Origin: Caballeronia sp. Lep1P3
GTDB lineage: Bacteria > Pseudomonadota > Gammaproteobacteria > Burkholderiales > Burkholderiaceae
Length of the DNA: 64,000 bases
Direction: 5' to 3'
Assembly (NCBI RefSeq): GCF_022879595.1
Contig: NZ_CP084269.1
Location: 186,001-250,000 of the forward strand
Every line of letters starts with the position of its first letter. Position 1 is the first letter of the stretch. Made by a program: the position numbers and the translations under genes. The notes under the pieces are model-generated. The model searched no databases, was not told the DNA's origin, and was given only the letters and a program-made list of their open reading frames with translations. This document shows positions 53,879 through 63,193 of this stretch, piece by piece.

Positions 53879-54898
53879 TTAAGGTACCGCGACCCTCTGC
53901 ACGATCATCGCGATCAATGCCTCGGAGAGTTCATGGCGCCGCATTTCATACACTGGTGTGAAGAACACCCGATGACCGAGCGCCGGCAAGAGCACGCGAT
54001 GCACATCTTCGGGCAGCACATCGAGCCGTCCGTCCAACCATGCGTTGACGCGCACCGCGCGGACCAGCGCGCTCATGCCACGCGCACTTGCGCCGGCAAG
54101 AATCAGCCGCTCCATATCGACGCCATCGAGTTCGATGCCAAAGCGCTGCGGCGTTTCCGTCGCTTGCCAGATGTCAAGCACATACTTCTCGATGCTCGGA
54201 CTCAGGGTCACGCTGCGCTGGATCATCGCGCCAATGTCGTTGAGCCGCGCTGCATCGATCACGGCCTCGGGCACGCTTTGCAGGAGCGTATCGACATCAT
54301 GGAAGGCCGGATCGAAAACCAGCGCGCGGCGCACTTCACGAGCCGAAGGCGTCGGCATGTTGAGTTCGAAGAGGAAGCGATCGCGTGCGGCGGAAGCCAG
54401 TTCGAAGGTCTCTTCCTTCTCGACCTTGTTGCGGTCGGCGAAGACCGTCAGGTGCGGGAAGCGATATTCGCGGTCGAAAGCGGAGACTGAGCGTTCGGCC
54501 ATCGCGCGCAGCAACAGTGACTGAACCTGTGGACGCGATCGGTTGATCTCATTGAAAAAGAACGTGGTCAGTTTTTCGCCGTGGCGCAGCAACGGACCAG
54601 GATCGATACGCGGCTTGCCCTGCGCATCGACGAAGGTGTGATAAATCAGATCGCCAGGCATGAGGTCGATGGTACCTTCGATGCGCTCGAAATCGCCCCC
54701 CGTCGCTCGCCCGAATGCGCGGAGTACGGTGGTCTTGCCGACGCCTACGCCGCCTTCCAGTAAGACGTGTCCCCGCGCATACAGCGCAACGTTAATTAGA
54801 TGAATCGTTTCGGCTTGGCCGACGACGGTATGCCCTACGGCGGCTTCCATCTTGAGGGCGTCGCTGCGCCAGTCTTGAAGTTTGCTTTCCGTTGCCAT
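53879..54898 (-). CDS. mxaR: MoxR-family AAA+ ATPase, MxaR-like
   Basis: A 339-residue MoxR ATPase with Walker A EGGVGVGKTTVLRAFG, Walker B TTFFFNEINRSRPQVQSLLL and sensor 2 ARGMSALVRAVRVNAWLDGR. I chose the ATG at 54898 because typical MoxR proteins begin near HTVVGQAETIHLI and no family sequence is seen further upstream in the open frame. It is the first gene of the mxaRSACKL run and acts as chaperone with VWA partners. The promoter lies in the 54899-55584 region. Confidence 0.85.
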   Translation of the reverse strand: MATESKLQDWRSDALKMEAAVGHTVVGQAETIHLINVALYARGHVLLEGGVGVGKTTVLRAFGRATGGDFERIEGTIDLMPGDLIYHTFVDAQGKPRIDPGPLLRHGEKLTTFFFNEINRSRPQVQSLLLRAMAERSVSAFDREYRFPHLTVFADRNKVEKEETFELASAARDRFLFELNMPTPSAREVRRALVFDPAFHDVDTLLQSVPEAVIDAARLNDIGAMIQRSVTLSPSIEKYVLDIWQATETPQRFGIELDGVDMERLILAGASARGMSALVRAVRVNAWLDGRLDVLPEDVHRVLLPALGHRVFFTPVYEMRRHELSEALIAMIVQRVAVP

Positions 54899-55483
54899 GG
54901 TTGGTGTAATGAGGCGAGCACGGATGAGCAAAATGCGTGGTCCGTGCGCTCCTGGGCATGGAACGCATAACCCGCGCCAGTCGCGGATGCGCGGTGGCCT
55001 TCGTCGGGCCGGGGCAGCCTGTCCACATGTGAGACAAACTGTGGCATCGTCAGTGCGCCCTGTTCCGCGCTTGGGAACGCACGGTTCGTGCGCCGGGAAC
55101 ATTGCCCAGAAACACGCTGTCCGTTGGGTACGCGTCAGTCGGAGCCCACCATGGCCGAACCATGCCAAAGCCGTGGTGGCAACGTCGCTCATGGGCCGTT
55201 AGTGCCGTGCTGCGGCCAGGGAAGTTCCTCGGGCGGGCAAGTTGTCCGACAGCAAGTGCGTTTGAGAACATCGACACAGTTCTTCGATCCCGGTTGGAAG
55301 CGTCTCGCGACTGACAAGCCGAAGCCCTCAAACTTGCGGCAGCACAGCGGCCACGCTCAACTAATGACACTGCCTTCTGCCACTAGATTTTTTTCTTACG
55401 CCGGTTGAAGGTTATGCGCATCTGAACCTGCGACGTATCGCCAGGTGCAGCACACCTCACGAGGAGATTTTTAATCTACTCCG
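54899..55483. other. Non-coding region upstream of mxaR
   Basis: Separates mxaR from the DUF4148 gene. No supported gene is visible, although frames overlap it on both strands. It should hold the mxaR promoter. No methanol dehydrogenase structural gene, cytochrome or PQQ gene is found here. Confidence 0.4.
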
Positions 55484-55555
55484 TCTGACATATTTCTCAT
55501 CTTCGGATCACGTTCACGCACTATCTGCTCTACATACTGTTTCCATGGCGCGCCA
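55484..55555 (+). promoter_or_regulatory. Promoter block 1 of a DUF4148 gene
   Basis: TTTCTCATCTTC (55493-55504), then TCACG and ACGCA, and a -10-like ATACTGT (55534-55540). The same elements with identical spacing precede the DUF4148 gene at 57463: TTTCTCATCTTC is 92 bases before the ATG in both, and 41 bases before ATACTGT in both. Confidence 0.75.
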
Positions 55556-55584
55556 ACTAGGCGGTCGAAACTTGGAGAACAGAA

Positions 55585-55854
55585 ATGAAAGCAGCAAAAA
55601 TTGCGGTTGTGTTCGCAATCACGGGCGTCTCGATTGGCCTGATTTCGCCGTCCGCCTTGGCGCAAAAGTCTCGTGGCCAGGTTCGTGAGGAACTAGCGCT
55701 GGCGCAGCATGAAGGATATACGCCTGCCGGCAGGACGCAGTATCCGCCGTCGGAAGCGTCGATTGCACGAAACAAAGAAATTCACGCGGCGGTGACGCAC
55801 GGCGGTGAGAAGGCGCCAGGCCCGGACCAGCATGATCAGCTGGCGGGGCGCTAA
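55585..55854 (+). CDS. DUF4148-type small exported protein
   Basis: An 89-residue product with GGAGAA before the ATG and a signal peptide ending near PSALAQ. The mature part has SRGQVREELALAQHEGYTPA and YPPSEASIARNKEIHAAV, the DUF4148 pattern. It closely resembles the gene at 57463, including the conserved end (HDQLAGR/HDSVAAR), so the two are a duplication. The shared promoter block suggests co-regulation. Confidence 0.85.
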   Translation: MKAAKIAVVFAITGVSIGLISPSALAQKSRGQVREELALAQHEGYTPAGRTQYPPSEASIARNKEIHAAVTHGGEKAPGPDQHDQLAGR

Positions 55855-56182
55855 CCGCCCAAGTGTGCCCTGAGTGGTGACAAACGGTGCGTAGTGATGG
55901 ACGGGCATTGCGATGCTGAGTTTGGCATGCATCTACCTTGCCGCTTGAGCAACGGCAGACTCCTCAGCAATCACGCCGCGAATCATGAAGGCACATCGGA
56001 CACCAACCGTAGAATGAGCCGTGCCATGATCTAGAGGCTGGCGATGTCCGTTCAAGGCCGGTGCTATTCGGATGAGCAGAAGAAGGTGGCCGTCGGTCAT
56101 TATCGAGCGGTGGCCGCTGTGCTGTCGCAAGTCTAATTGGCTTGTCCAGTCGCGAGACGCTTGCAACCGGGGCGCGGGGCCG
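55855..56182. other. Intergenic stretch after the DUF4148 gene
   Basis: No supported gene or clear terminator. The convergent gene at 56183-56476 ends into it. Confidence 0.4.
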
Positions 56183-56476
56183 CTAGTGCAATGTCGGCTT
56201 TGACGTGATGCCCGGCGTAACCAAAGCAGCATGCTTGGCGTGTTCATAGATGCCTTCCCTGCACTCGGCCTTCAGGTTAGCGACGGTCGATTCGATGAAA
56301 GGATGGGCACGATAGGGCGCTACAGTCCTATCGATTATTGCTTCGACCGTACGAATGGCAGCTTCGACGCTATCGGGATCTTTGCTGTTGAAGTCAACGG
56401 TAATCATGAGGGCATCGAGCTCCTCAAGTGCAGCCGCCACCTCGGCGCACAAGTCAGAGATCAGCTTGTCGGTCAT
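56183..56476 (-). CDS. Small hypothetical protein
   Basis: A 97-residue helical protein starting at the ATG at 56476 (GAAGAA upstream). It begins TDKLISDLCAEVAAALEELD, with a middle EAAIRTVEAIIDRTVAPYRA and end VANLKAECREGIYEHAKH. No membrane segment or signal peptide is visible. I do not recognise it. The frame extends upstream to 56680, but that part looks non-coding. Confidence 0.5.
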   Translation of the reverse strand: MTDKLISDLCAEVAAALEELDALMITVDFNSKDPDSVEAAIRTVEAIIDRTVAPYRAHPFIESTVANLKAECREGIYEHAKHAALVTPGITSKPTLH

Positions 56477-57360
56477 GCGAGTTCTTCGGAGGTTTGCGTG
56501 TGTTTCATTCACGCCTGACTTCGCGGTTTCTATGAACCGGCCAGCATAGAGTGCGCCCGCGGCGTTCTTTGCGCTATTGCGGACGTCAGGCGCGGTTACG
56601 GGACGGGCCTTCCGCTGCCCGCCGGCGCACGCCACGGGCTGAACACGGTCAGACACCCGGGGCCGTGAATGGAAAGGCATAAGTAGGGTCTGGCACCCCG
56701 GGCGCTAACAACTCCCAACCAGTCGCGCATGCTTATCGCTTGAAGGAAAGCATGCAAGATGAAAGATTTGTCATCGATAGGTCATCGGTACGATTCGTTG
56801 GTTTCATATGATTCCGGGTTGACGCGCGTACCCCCGTGCTCCGTATTGCAAATTGCGTAGAAGCGAGTCGCGTCTGTAAGCGAGAAGCCACCAAAAACAC
56901 CAATTTTTGGATGCGGTTGCTTGGTTTGCGATCAGGCCACGCGCACGGCAGAACGCAACTCTGGCCGTGCTTTAGTCCGGGCGATTTCGCCCGGACTTTT
57001 TCTTTGCGGGCCCAGCATGCTCGCCACTCCTTCGGGTGTTGGGTTAGTCGATGAGCTGGCCACGGCCGGTAAAGTGAAGCACAACTGCATGAGGCGAGCG
57101 TGGGTCGGAAGAGAGCGCGAGCGTAAATCGCGAATCAAAGAACGCAAACTGTCCATCAGACGCTGCCGAGCAGTGCGAGGGGGCAAACAACCGGCGGAGC
57201 TCCGGTGAGCAAGGCGAAGTGGCGTAGATGCAGCGGTCGTGCGATGAAGGGATGCGCTCTTCCCTGGGGACTCGGGCGATGTTCGCGAGACGGACTGCAC
57301 CCAGTACCCGAGTCTAGGTCATTCCCTTCGACATTCGCGTTGAATCGAGTCGTCTTCGAT
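56477..57360. other. Non-coding region with a candidate small RNA
   Basis: No protein gene is supported. The notable structure is the pair of hairpins around 56943-57001 described separately. Other frames here lack starts and motifs. Confidence 0.4.
56943..57001 (+). terminator. Strong terminator preceded by a hairpin (candidate sRNA end)
   Basis: GCACGGC (56943-56949) pairs with GCCGTGC (56964-56970). Then AGTCCGGGCG (56974-56983) and CGCCCGGACT (56988-56997) form a perfect 10-base stem with loop ATTT, followed by TTTTT. No coding gene ends just upstream on the plus strand, so the terminator may belong to an untranslated RNA transcribed from about 56850. Confidence 0.75.
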
Positions 57361-57435
57361 CCCTGACACGTTTCTCATCTTCCCGTCACGATGACGCATG
57401 GGCCGTCGACGATACTGTTCCTCAGACGCGCCGAA
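57361..57435 (+). promoter_or_regulatory. Promoter block 2 of a DUF4148 gene
   Basis: TTTCTCATCTTC (57371-57382), TCACG, ACGCA and -10-like ATACTGT (57412-57418), with the same spacing as the block at 55484-55555. Repeats of TCAT/TCAC about 11 bases apart resemble OmpR-type response-regulator sites, and such a regulator is encoded at 59208-59894. Confidence 0.75.
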
Positions 57436-57462
57436 CGGCGGTCGCAATGAAAGGAGAAATAG

Positions 57463-57735
57463 ATGAAAGCGATCAAGTTTGCAGCCCTGCTGGTTACCTC
57501 CACAATCGCGCTAGGCGCGGTGTCCCAAACGGCTGTGGCGCAAGCAAAGACACGTGAGCAGGTTCGTCAGGAGCTGGTTCAGGCGCAACACGCCGGACTC
57601 GTTCCAACCAGCAAGACGCACTATCCCCCGAGCGACGCTCTGGTCGCGCGCAACAAGGAGACGCACGCGGCGACAAGGCACGCCGGCGAGGCAACACCGG
57701 AGATCGACCATCACGACAGCGTCGCGGCTCGCTAA
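57463..57735 (+). CDS. DUF4148-type small exported protein
   Basis: A 90-residue product with AAAGGAGAAATAG before the ATG and a signal peptide ending TAVAQA. The mature part has KTREQVRQELVQAQHAGLVP and YPPSDALVARNKETHAAT. It is a close relative of the gene at 55585. It converges on the metal-sensing histidine kinase gene. DUF4148 proteins in Burkholderiaceae are often found near metal or stress genes; function is unknown. Confidence 0.85.
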   Translation: MKAIKFAALLVTSTIALGAVSQTAVAQAKTREQVRQELVQAQHAGLVPTSKTHYPPSDALVARNKETHAATRHAGEATPEIDHHDSVAAR

Positions 57736-57798
57736 GGCTGCGCGGCTGCACAAGGTGCGACGCCCACCAGGCCTCAAGCCTTTGCGCTCGTCGCGCGA

Positions 57799-59211
57799 TC
57801 AGAACGACCGGTGGGCCGGTTCGATCGCGCGACGCGGAAAGGTCAACCAGAACTTCGTCTCTTCGTTGGGCCGACTCTCGACTCCGCAGCTTCCGTCGTG
57901 ACTGTCCATGATGGACCTCACGATTGCCAAGCCGAGCCCTGAACTCGATGATTGGCTGTGCCGCGAAGGGTCCACTCGATAGAACCGGTCGAATATTCGG
58001 TCTACGTGCGGCGACTCGATTCCACCGCCGGCATCCGACACGCTGACCGTGACCCGATCAGCGCGCTCTTCACACTTGACGTTAATCACGCTACCTCTTG
58101 GCGCATGAGCGATCGAATTGGAAATAAGATTGCTTAGCGCGCGCTGGAAAAGGAGAAGGTCCGCATCGACGCGCGCCTGCCCGGAAACGCGAATCGTGAC
58201 GCCCGCTTCTTCCGCCAAGGATTCGTAAAAGCCAGCCACACGCTCCGCCTCTTGCGCCGCGTCGAGCCGTCGAATCTTGAGCAAAGCGTCCGCCCGCTCC
58301 GATCGCGCGATGAAGAGCATGTCCTCAATCATGCGCGAAAGACGTTGAAACTCATCGATGCTCGATTCGATGACGTCCTTGTACTGGTCCGCGCTCCGCT
58401 CTTGAGACAGCGCCACTTGAGCGGCTGCCTGCAAGTTCGTAAGCGGCGTTCGCATATCGTGAGCAAGGTTTGACGAAAACTCGCTCAGTCGTGTGAACGA
58501 CTCGTTGAGCCGCTCAACCATGCCGTTGAAAGCGAGCTCAAGCTCTTTGAGCTCGCCCGACGTGTCCAGTGACGGCAACGGATGAGCGAGCCTAGCCGTG
58601 GACATCTGTTCTGCTCGTGCGACAAGCTGGCGCAGCGGCTTCAGACCAAACTTTGCGATGCCATATGCCAAGGCAGAGGCCAGCATGACGCCCAGCACTT
58701 CGATCACGACGATCGTGTAAGCATAGGCTCGAAGTAAGGCCGCATCGTTTTTGCCGTCGTACTGCAAGACCACGCGCACACTTTCTTCCGGCGAGGCGTT
58801 AAGCGACGCCGAGGCGGCGAGATAGCGCAGCTTCGATCCCGGTCGCGCGATGCTGAGCCCAGCCGGCGGTGCTGGATCACTGCGCGCCGGACCGTAGGGC
58901 TGAAACCCGGGTGTTCCCAGCAAGCGCCTGCCGTTGCGATCGTAGATCGCCATAGCCATGTTCGGATGGTCGTGCAGTTGATCCGACCACATCTCTGGAT
59001 TGCGTGCGATATCATCGGCGAGCTTGGCGGCGTCGAAATGGCCCTGCAGCGCGACCATGATGCTGGTCATCTGCTCCGACGCAGTCGACTCAATCCGGCT
59101 CCGCAGCGCCTCATAAAGCGCGAGGCCGCTAAGGGCCAGGACCGTTGAGGTCGAGACCACGATAAGGACGGTCAGTCTCGCCCGCAGAGTCCGTGGAAAA
59201 AATCGCTTCAT
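57799..59211 (-). CDS. Heavy-metal sensor histidine kinase (CusS/CzcS type)
   Basis: A 470-residue kinase starting at the ATG at 59211. TM1 ([20 protein letters not shown]) and TM2 ([20 protein letters not shown]) flank a periplasmic sensor of about 130 residues. HAMP is followed by the H-box [18 protein letters not shown]-box [12 protein letters not shown]1 SVSDAGGGI and G2 [15 protein letters not shown]. It phosphorylates the regulator at 59208. The overlap of start with the regulator stop (ATGA) indicates one transcript with the efflux genes. Confidence 0.9.
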   Translation of the reverse strand: MKRFFPRTLRARLTVLIVVSTSTVLALSGLALYEALRSRIESTASEQMTSIMVALQGHFDAAKLADDIARNPEMWSDQLHDHPNMAMAIYDRNGRRLLGTPGFQPYGPARSDPAPPAGLSIARPGSKLRYLAASASLNASPEESVRVVLQYDGKNDAALLRAYAYTIVVIEVLGVMLASALAYGIAKFGLKPLRQLVARAEQMSTARLAHPLPSLDTSGELKELELAFNGMVERLNESFTRLSEFSSNLAHDMRTPLTNLQAAAQVALSQERSADQYKDVIESSIDEFQRLSRMIEDMLFIARSERADALLKIRRLDAAQEAERVAGFYESLAEEAGVTIRVSGQARVDADLLLFQRALSNLISNSIAHAPRGSVINVKCEERADRVTVSVSDAGGGIESPHVDRIFDRFYRVDPSRHSQSSSSGLGLAIVRSIMDSHDGSCGVESRPNEETKFWLTFPRRAIEPAHRSF

Positions 59212-59894
59212 CGCGCGCCGATGTCGTCTCTCACTTCGAGCACATAGCCCATGCCGCGAACGGTGTGAATGAGCTTGGGCTCGTAAGCATCGTCGACCTT
59301 CGAACGCAAGCGTCTGATCGACGAATCGACCACATTGGTATCGCTGCTGAAGTTCATGTCCCACACTTGTGAAGCAATGGTCGCGCGCGGCAGAATCTCT
59401 CCCTCACGTCGCATGAGTAGCCACAGCAGGGCGAACTCCTTTGCGGTCAAGAGTATTCCGTTGCCTTGTCTGAAAGCTTTACGCTTGGTCAGGTCGAGCT
59501 CCAGGTCGGCCACGCGAATCGTGTTCGAATCGCTGGGCTGGCCTCGCCTGAGAATGACCCTGATCCGGGCGGTAAGCTCCACGAAATCAAATGGCTTCGA
59601 GAGGTAATCATCGGCGCCGAGCTCGAGTCCTTTGACCCGGTCCCCGACATCATCTCGCGCGGTAAGGAACAGGACGGGCGTCTTCTTTGTGCGGCGCAGG
59701 TTCTGCAGCACCGACCACCCGTCCTGACCTGGCAGCATGACGTCCAATATGAGAAGGTCGTAGTGCTCGGTTTCAGCTTGATACTGGCCAGATAAGCCGT
59801 CCTCGACCCAATCGACGGTGTAACCTGCCTCGGCGAGTCCCCGTTTCAGGTAGAGGCCCATCTTCGCCTCGTCTTCCACAATCAGAATCCGCAT
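59208..59894 (-). CDS. OmpR-type response regulator for metal resistance (CusR/CzcR type)
   Basis: A 228-residue regulator. The receiver domain has the acidic pair in [13 protein letters not shown], phospho-acceptor aspartate in [14 protein letters not shown], and lysine in [16 protein letters not shown]. The winged-helix DNA-binding domain includes [20 protein letters not shown] and [14 protein letters not shown]. Its stop overlaps the kinase start and its start overlaps the RND pump stop, so regulator and kinase are translated after the pump genes. Confidence 0.93.
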   Translation of the reverse strand: MRILIVEDEAKMGLYLKRGLAEAGYTVDWVEDGLSGQYQAETEHYDLLILDVMLPGQDGWSVLQNLRRTKKTPVLFLTARDDVGDRVKGLELGADDYLSKPFDFVELTARIRVILRRGQPSDSNTIRVADLELDLTKRKAFRQGNGILLTAKEFALLWLLMRREGEILPRATIASQVWDMNFSSDTNVVDSSIRRLRSKVDDAYEPKLIHTVRGMGYVLEVRDDIGAR

Positions 59895-62800
59895 TACACA
59901 TTACCTCTCGAGTGACGCAGGCGCCGCTGAAGCCAACTCGGCGTAAGAAAGCCGAAGCGCTGCTCAAACATCAAACGCATCGACGTCGAGTGGCTCATCC
60001 GGTACAGCACCGGTAAAACAAGCAACGTTAGGGCGGTGGACGACAGGATTCCACCGATCACAACGGTTGCCAGCGGACGCTGCACCTCGGAGCCCGTGCC
60101 GGTTGCGAAGGCCATGGGTAGGAAACCGAGGGAGGCGACGAGCGCCGTCATCAGTACGGGCCTCAGACGGGTCAGTGCACCTTCGCGGACCGCGGCATTG
60201 AGCTCCGCCCCGTCTTCTCGCAGGCTTCGGATGAACGATATCATCACGAGGCCATTGAGCACCGCGACGCCCGACAGGGCGATGAAGCCGATCGCAGCTG
60301 TAATTGACAACGGAATGCCGCGCAGCCACAGCGACACAACGCCGCCGCTCAATGCAAACGGGATGCCTGTGAAGACCAGCAAACCGTCTTTGACGTTGTT
60401 GAACATCACGAAGAGCAGCACGAACACCATGAACAGTGCCAGAGGTACAACAAGCTTCAGCCGTTCGCTCGCGCTTTGCAGTTGTTCGAACTGACCGCCC
60501 CACGACACCCAATACCCGGCGGGGATTTGGACATCTTGCTGGATTTGCTGGCGTGCGTCGGCAACGAACGATCCGACGTCGCGCCCTCGTACATTCGCGC
60601 TAACGACCACGCGCCGCTTTCCGTCTTCGCGGCTGATCTGGTTCGGACCTGGACCCACCTCGACGGTCGCCAGTTCTGCCAACGGCACGTAAGGGGCCTG
60701 CACGACTGGTCCGCTAGCGGGGGAGACCGCCAAGGCAGGCAGCGCGATCGGCAGCCGCTTGATCGCCTCGATATCCGAGCGGAGCTCGTCGGGCAGGCGC
60801 ACCACGATGTCGAAGCGGCGATCACCTTGGAACAACGTGCCGGCTTTCTGTCCACCGACTGCCGCGGCGATCGCATCCTGAATATCGGCAACCGTGACGC
60901 CATACCGGGCGAGTTTCTCGCGCTCGAGGTTGATGGTGAGCACCGGAAGGCCAGTTGTCTGCTCCACCTTCACTTCCGATGCGCCCGGCACCTTGTTCAG
61001 CGCCGCCGCAATCTTTTCACCGGTGCCATTGAGCACCGACATATCGTCGCCGAAGATCTTGACAGCCACGTCGCTACGCACGCCGGAAATCAGTTCGTTG
61101 AAGCGAAGCTGGATCGGTTGCGAGAACTCATAGGCATTGCCGGGCAACTCCGCAAGCACCGTTTCTATTTCCTTAATGAGATCGTCACGCGACTTGTCGG
61201 GATCCGGCCATTCCTTCGTCGGCTTCAGCATCACATAGCCGTCAGAAAGGTTCGGTGGCATGGGATCGGCCGCGATTTCAGCGGTGCCGGTGCGTGCGAA
61301 TACGCGGTCGATCTCGGGGAATCGCTGCTTGAGTGTCTTTTCGATCGTTTTCTGCATCTCGAGCGACTGCGACAGGCTCGTGCCGGGAATCCGCAGCGCG
61401 GCCACGGCGAGATCACCTTCGTTGAGGCTTGGAATGAATTCGCTGCCGAGTCGGGTCGCGAGTCCGAGGGTGAGCGCCACGATGATCGCCGCGCCCGCCA
61501 AGACGCGCTTTGGTTGCTTCATGAAACGGGTCAGGACTGGCTCATAAGCGCGCCGTGCCCAGCCCATGATGCGATTTTCCTTTTCCTCCACGTGTTCACC
61601 AATGAACAGCGCAACGGCCGCCGGGATGAACGTCACCGTCAGCACCATGGCCGCAGCCAATGCCATTACAACCGTGACAGCCATCGGATGGAACATCTTG
61701 CCTTCCACGCCGGTGAGCGTGAAGATCGGCAGATACACCACCATAATGATGAGCTGCCCGAAGATCAGCGCCCGTCTCGCCTCCTGGGATGCGCCGAATA
61801 CCTCGCTGAAGCGTTCCTCGCGGGTCAGCGGCCTGCCAAGCAGCGTTTGCGCGTGCGCGAGCCGTCGCACACAGTTCTCGACGATCACCACCGCACCATC
61901 GACGATGATGCCGAAGTCGAGGGCGCCAAGACTCATCAGGTTCGCACTTACCTTCGCGTTCACCATGCCGGTGAAAGTCATCAGCATCGACAACGGAATG
62001 ACGAGCGCCGTGATGATGGCTGCCCGCATATTGCCCAGGAAGAGAAACAGAATCACGATGACTAACACCGCGCCTTCCAGCAAATTCTTCTTGACCGTGT
62101 CCACAGCCTTCTCGACCAGATTGGTCCGGTCGTAGACAGGGATAGCGCGCACGCCGTTGGGCAGCGAACGGTTGACGTCGTTCATCTTAAGCGCCACGGC
62201 TTTCGAGACCGCGCGGCTGTTCTCGCCCATCAGCATGAATACCGTGCCGAGCACCACTTCTTCGCCGTTGGACGTGGCCGCGCCCGTACGCAACTCGCGC
62301 CCGGTGTCGACCTGCGCGATGTCCTTGACGCGAACGGGCACACCGCCCACGTTCGTCAACACGACGTTGGCAAGGTCCTCTGCTGAGCGCGCCTGCCCCG
62401 GTACGCGCACCAGGTATTGCTCGCCGCGCTTCTCAATATACCCTGCACCAACGTTGTCGTTGTTGCGCTCGACAGCACGCACGACGTCCGCAAGGGTCAA
62501 GCCATAAGACATGAGCTTGGTGGGGTTCGGCGCAATCCGGAACTCCTTGACGTATCCGCCGATGGAATTCACCTCGGTGACACCCGGCACATTGCGAAGC
62601 TGAGGCTTCACGACCCAGTCCTGTAGCTCCCGCAGATCCGAAGGCGTGTACCGCGTCCCGTCTGGCTTGCGCGCCGAAGGATCGGCTTCCACGGTCCACA
62701 GGTAAATCTCGCCAAGTCCGGTCGACGTTGGACCCATGGCAGGCGTCGCGCCGGGCGGCAGCTTGTCCTTCGCTTCCTGAATTCGTTCGTTGACGAGTTG

Positions 62801-63121
62801 GCGGGCGAAGTAGATGTCGGTGCCGTCCTTGAAGATGACGGTCACTTGAGACAAGCCGTAGCGCGAGATCGAACGCGTTTCCTCCAAGTTCGGCAGGCCC
62901 GCCATCGCCGTCTCGACGGGATAGGTGATGCGTTGCTCGGCCTCGAGGGGCGAATAGCCCGCTGCGGAAGTGTTGATCTGTACCTGTACGTTAGTGATGT
63001 CGGGCACGGCATCGATCGGCAACTTCTGATAGCTGTACACGCCGAAGGCGGCAACTGCCGCGACCGCAAGCATGACAAGCCAGCGGTGCGCGATCGCAAA
63101 GCGAATCAATCGCTCAAACAT
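59894..63121 (-). CDS. HME-type RND metal efflux pump CzcA/CusA
   Basis: A 1075-residue inner-membrane pump, the usual length for the heavy-metal RND family. It opens with [20 protein letters not shown], has the family motif [20 protein letters not shown] in the fourth helix region, and the periplasmic porter domains between. It drives export of divalent (Co, Zn, Cd) or monovalent (Cu, Ag) cations by proton antiport. The D in IIVDGAVV fits the proton relay. Sequence alone does not let me fix the metal. Confidence 0.93.
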   Translation of the reverse strand: MFERLIRFAIAHRWLVMLAVAAVAAFGVYSYQKLPIDAVPDITNVQVQINTSAAGYSPLEAEQRITYPVETAMAGLPNLEETRSISRYGLSQVTVIFKDGTDIYFARQLVNERIQEAKDKLPPGATPAMGPTSTGLGEIYLWTVEADPSARKPDGTRYTPSDLRELQDWVVKPQLRNVPGVTEVNSIGGYVKEFRIAPNPTKLMSYGLTLADVVRAVERNNDNVGAGYIEKRGEQYLVRVPGQARSAEDLANVVLTNVGGVPVRVKDIAQVDTGRELRTGAATSNGEEVVLGTVFMLMGENSRAVSKAVALKMNDVNRSLPNGVRAIPVYDRTNLVEKAVDTVKKNLLEGAVLVIVILFLFLGNMRAAIITALVIPLSMLMTFTGMVNAKVSANLMSLGALDFGIIVDGAVVIVENCVRRLAHAQTLLGRPLTREERFSEVFGASQEARRALIFGQLIIMVVYLPIFTLTGVEGKMFHPMAVTVVMALAAAMVLTVTFIPAAVALFIGEHVEEKENRIMGWARRAYEPVLTRFMKQPKRVLAGAAIIVALTLGLATRLGSEFIPSLNEGDLAVAALRIPGTSLSQSLEMQKTIEKTLKQRFPEIDRVFARTGTAEIAADPMPPNLSDGYVMLKPTKEWPDPDKSRDDLIKEIETVLAELPGNAYEFSQPIQLRFNELISGVRSDVAVKIFGDDMSVLNGTGEKIAAALNKVPGASEVKVEQTTGLPVLTINLEREKLARYGVTVADIQDAIAAAVGGQKAGTLFQGDRRFDIVVRLPDELRSDIEAIKRLPIALPALAVSPASGPVVQAPYVPLAELATVEVGPGPNQISREDGKRRVVVSANVRGRDVGSFVADARQQIQQDVQIPAGYWVSWGGQFEQLQSASERLKLVVPLALFMVFVLLFVMFNNVKDGLLVFTGIPFALSGGVVSLWLRGIPLSITAAIGFIALSGVAVLNGLVMISFIRSLREDGAELNAAVREGALTRLRPVLMTALVASLGFLPMAFATGTGSEVQRPLATVVIGGILSSTALTLLVLPVLYRMSHSTSMRLMFEQRFGFLTPSWLQRRLRHSRGNV

Positions 63122-63193
63122 GGGATGGTCCTCTGGTGCAGCAGGAAGCGCGCGGCGCCAGGGGCCGCGTCCGTATGCAGCGGGTTGCGTTGT

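Noticed and set aside
60476..62065. 529-codon open frame on the plus strand
   Set aside because: Antisense shadow of the RND pump gene, low in expected protein features.
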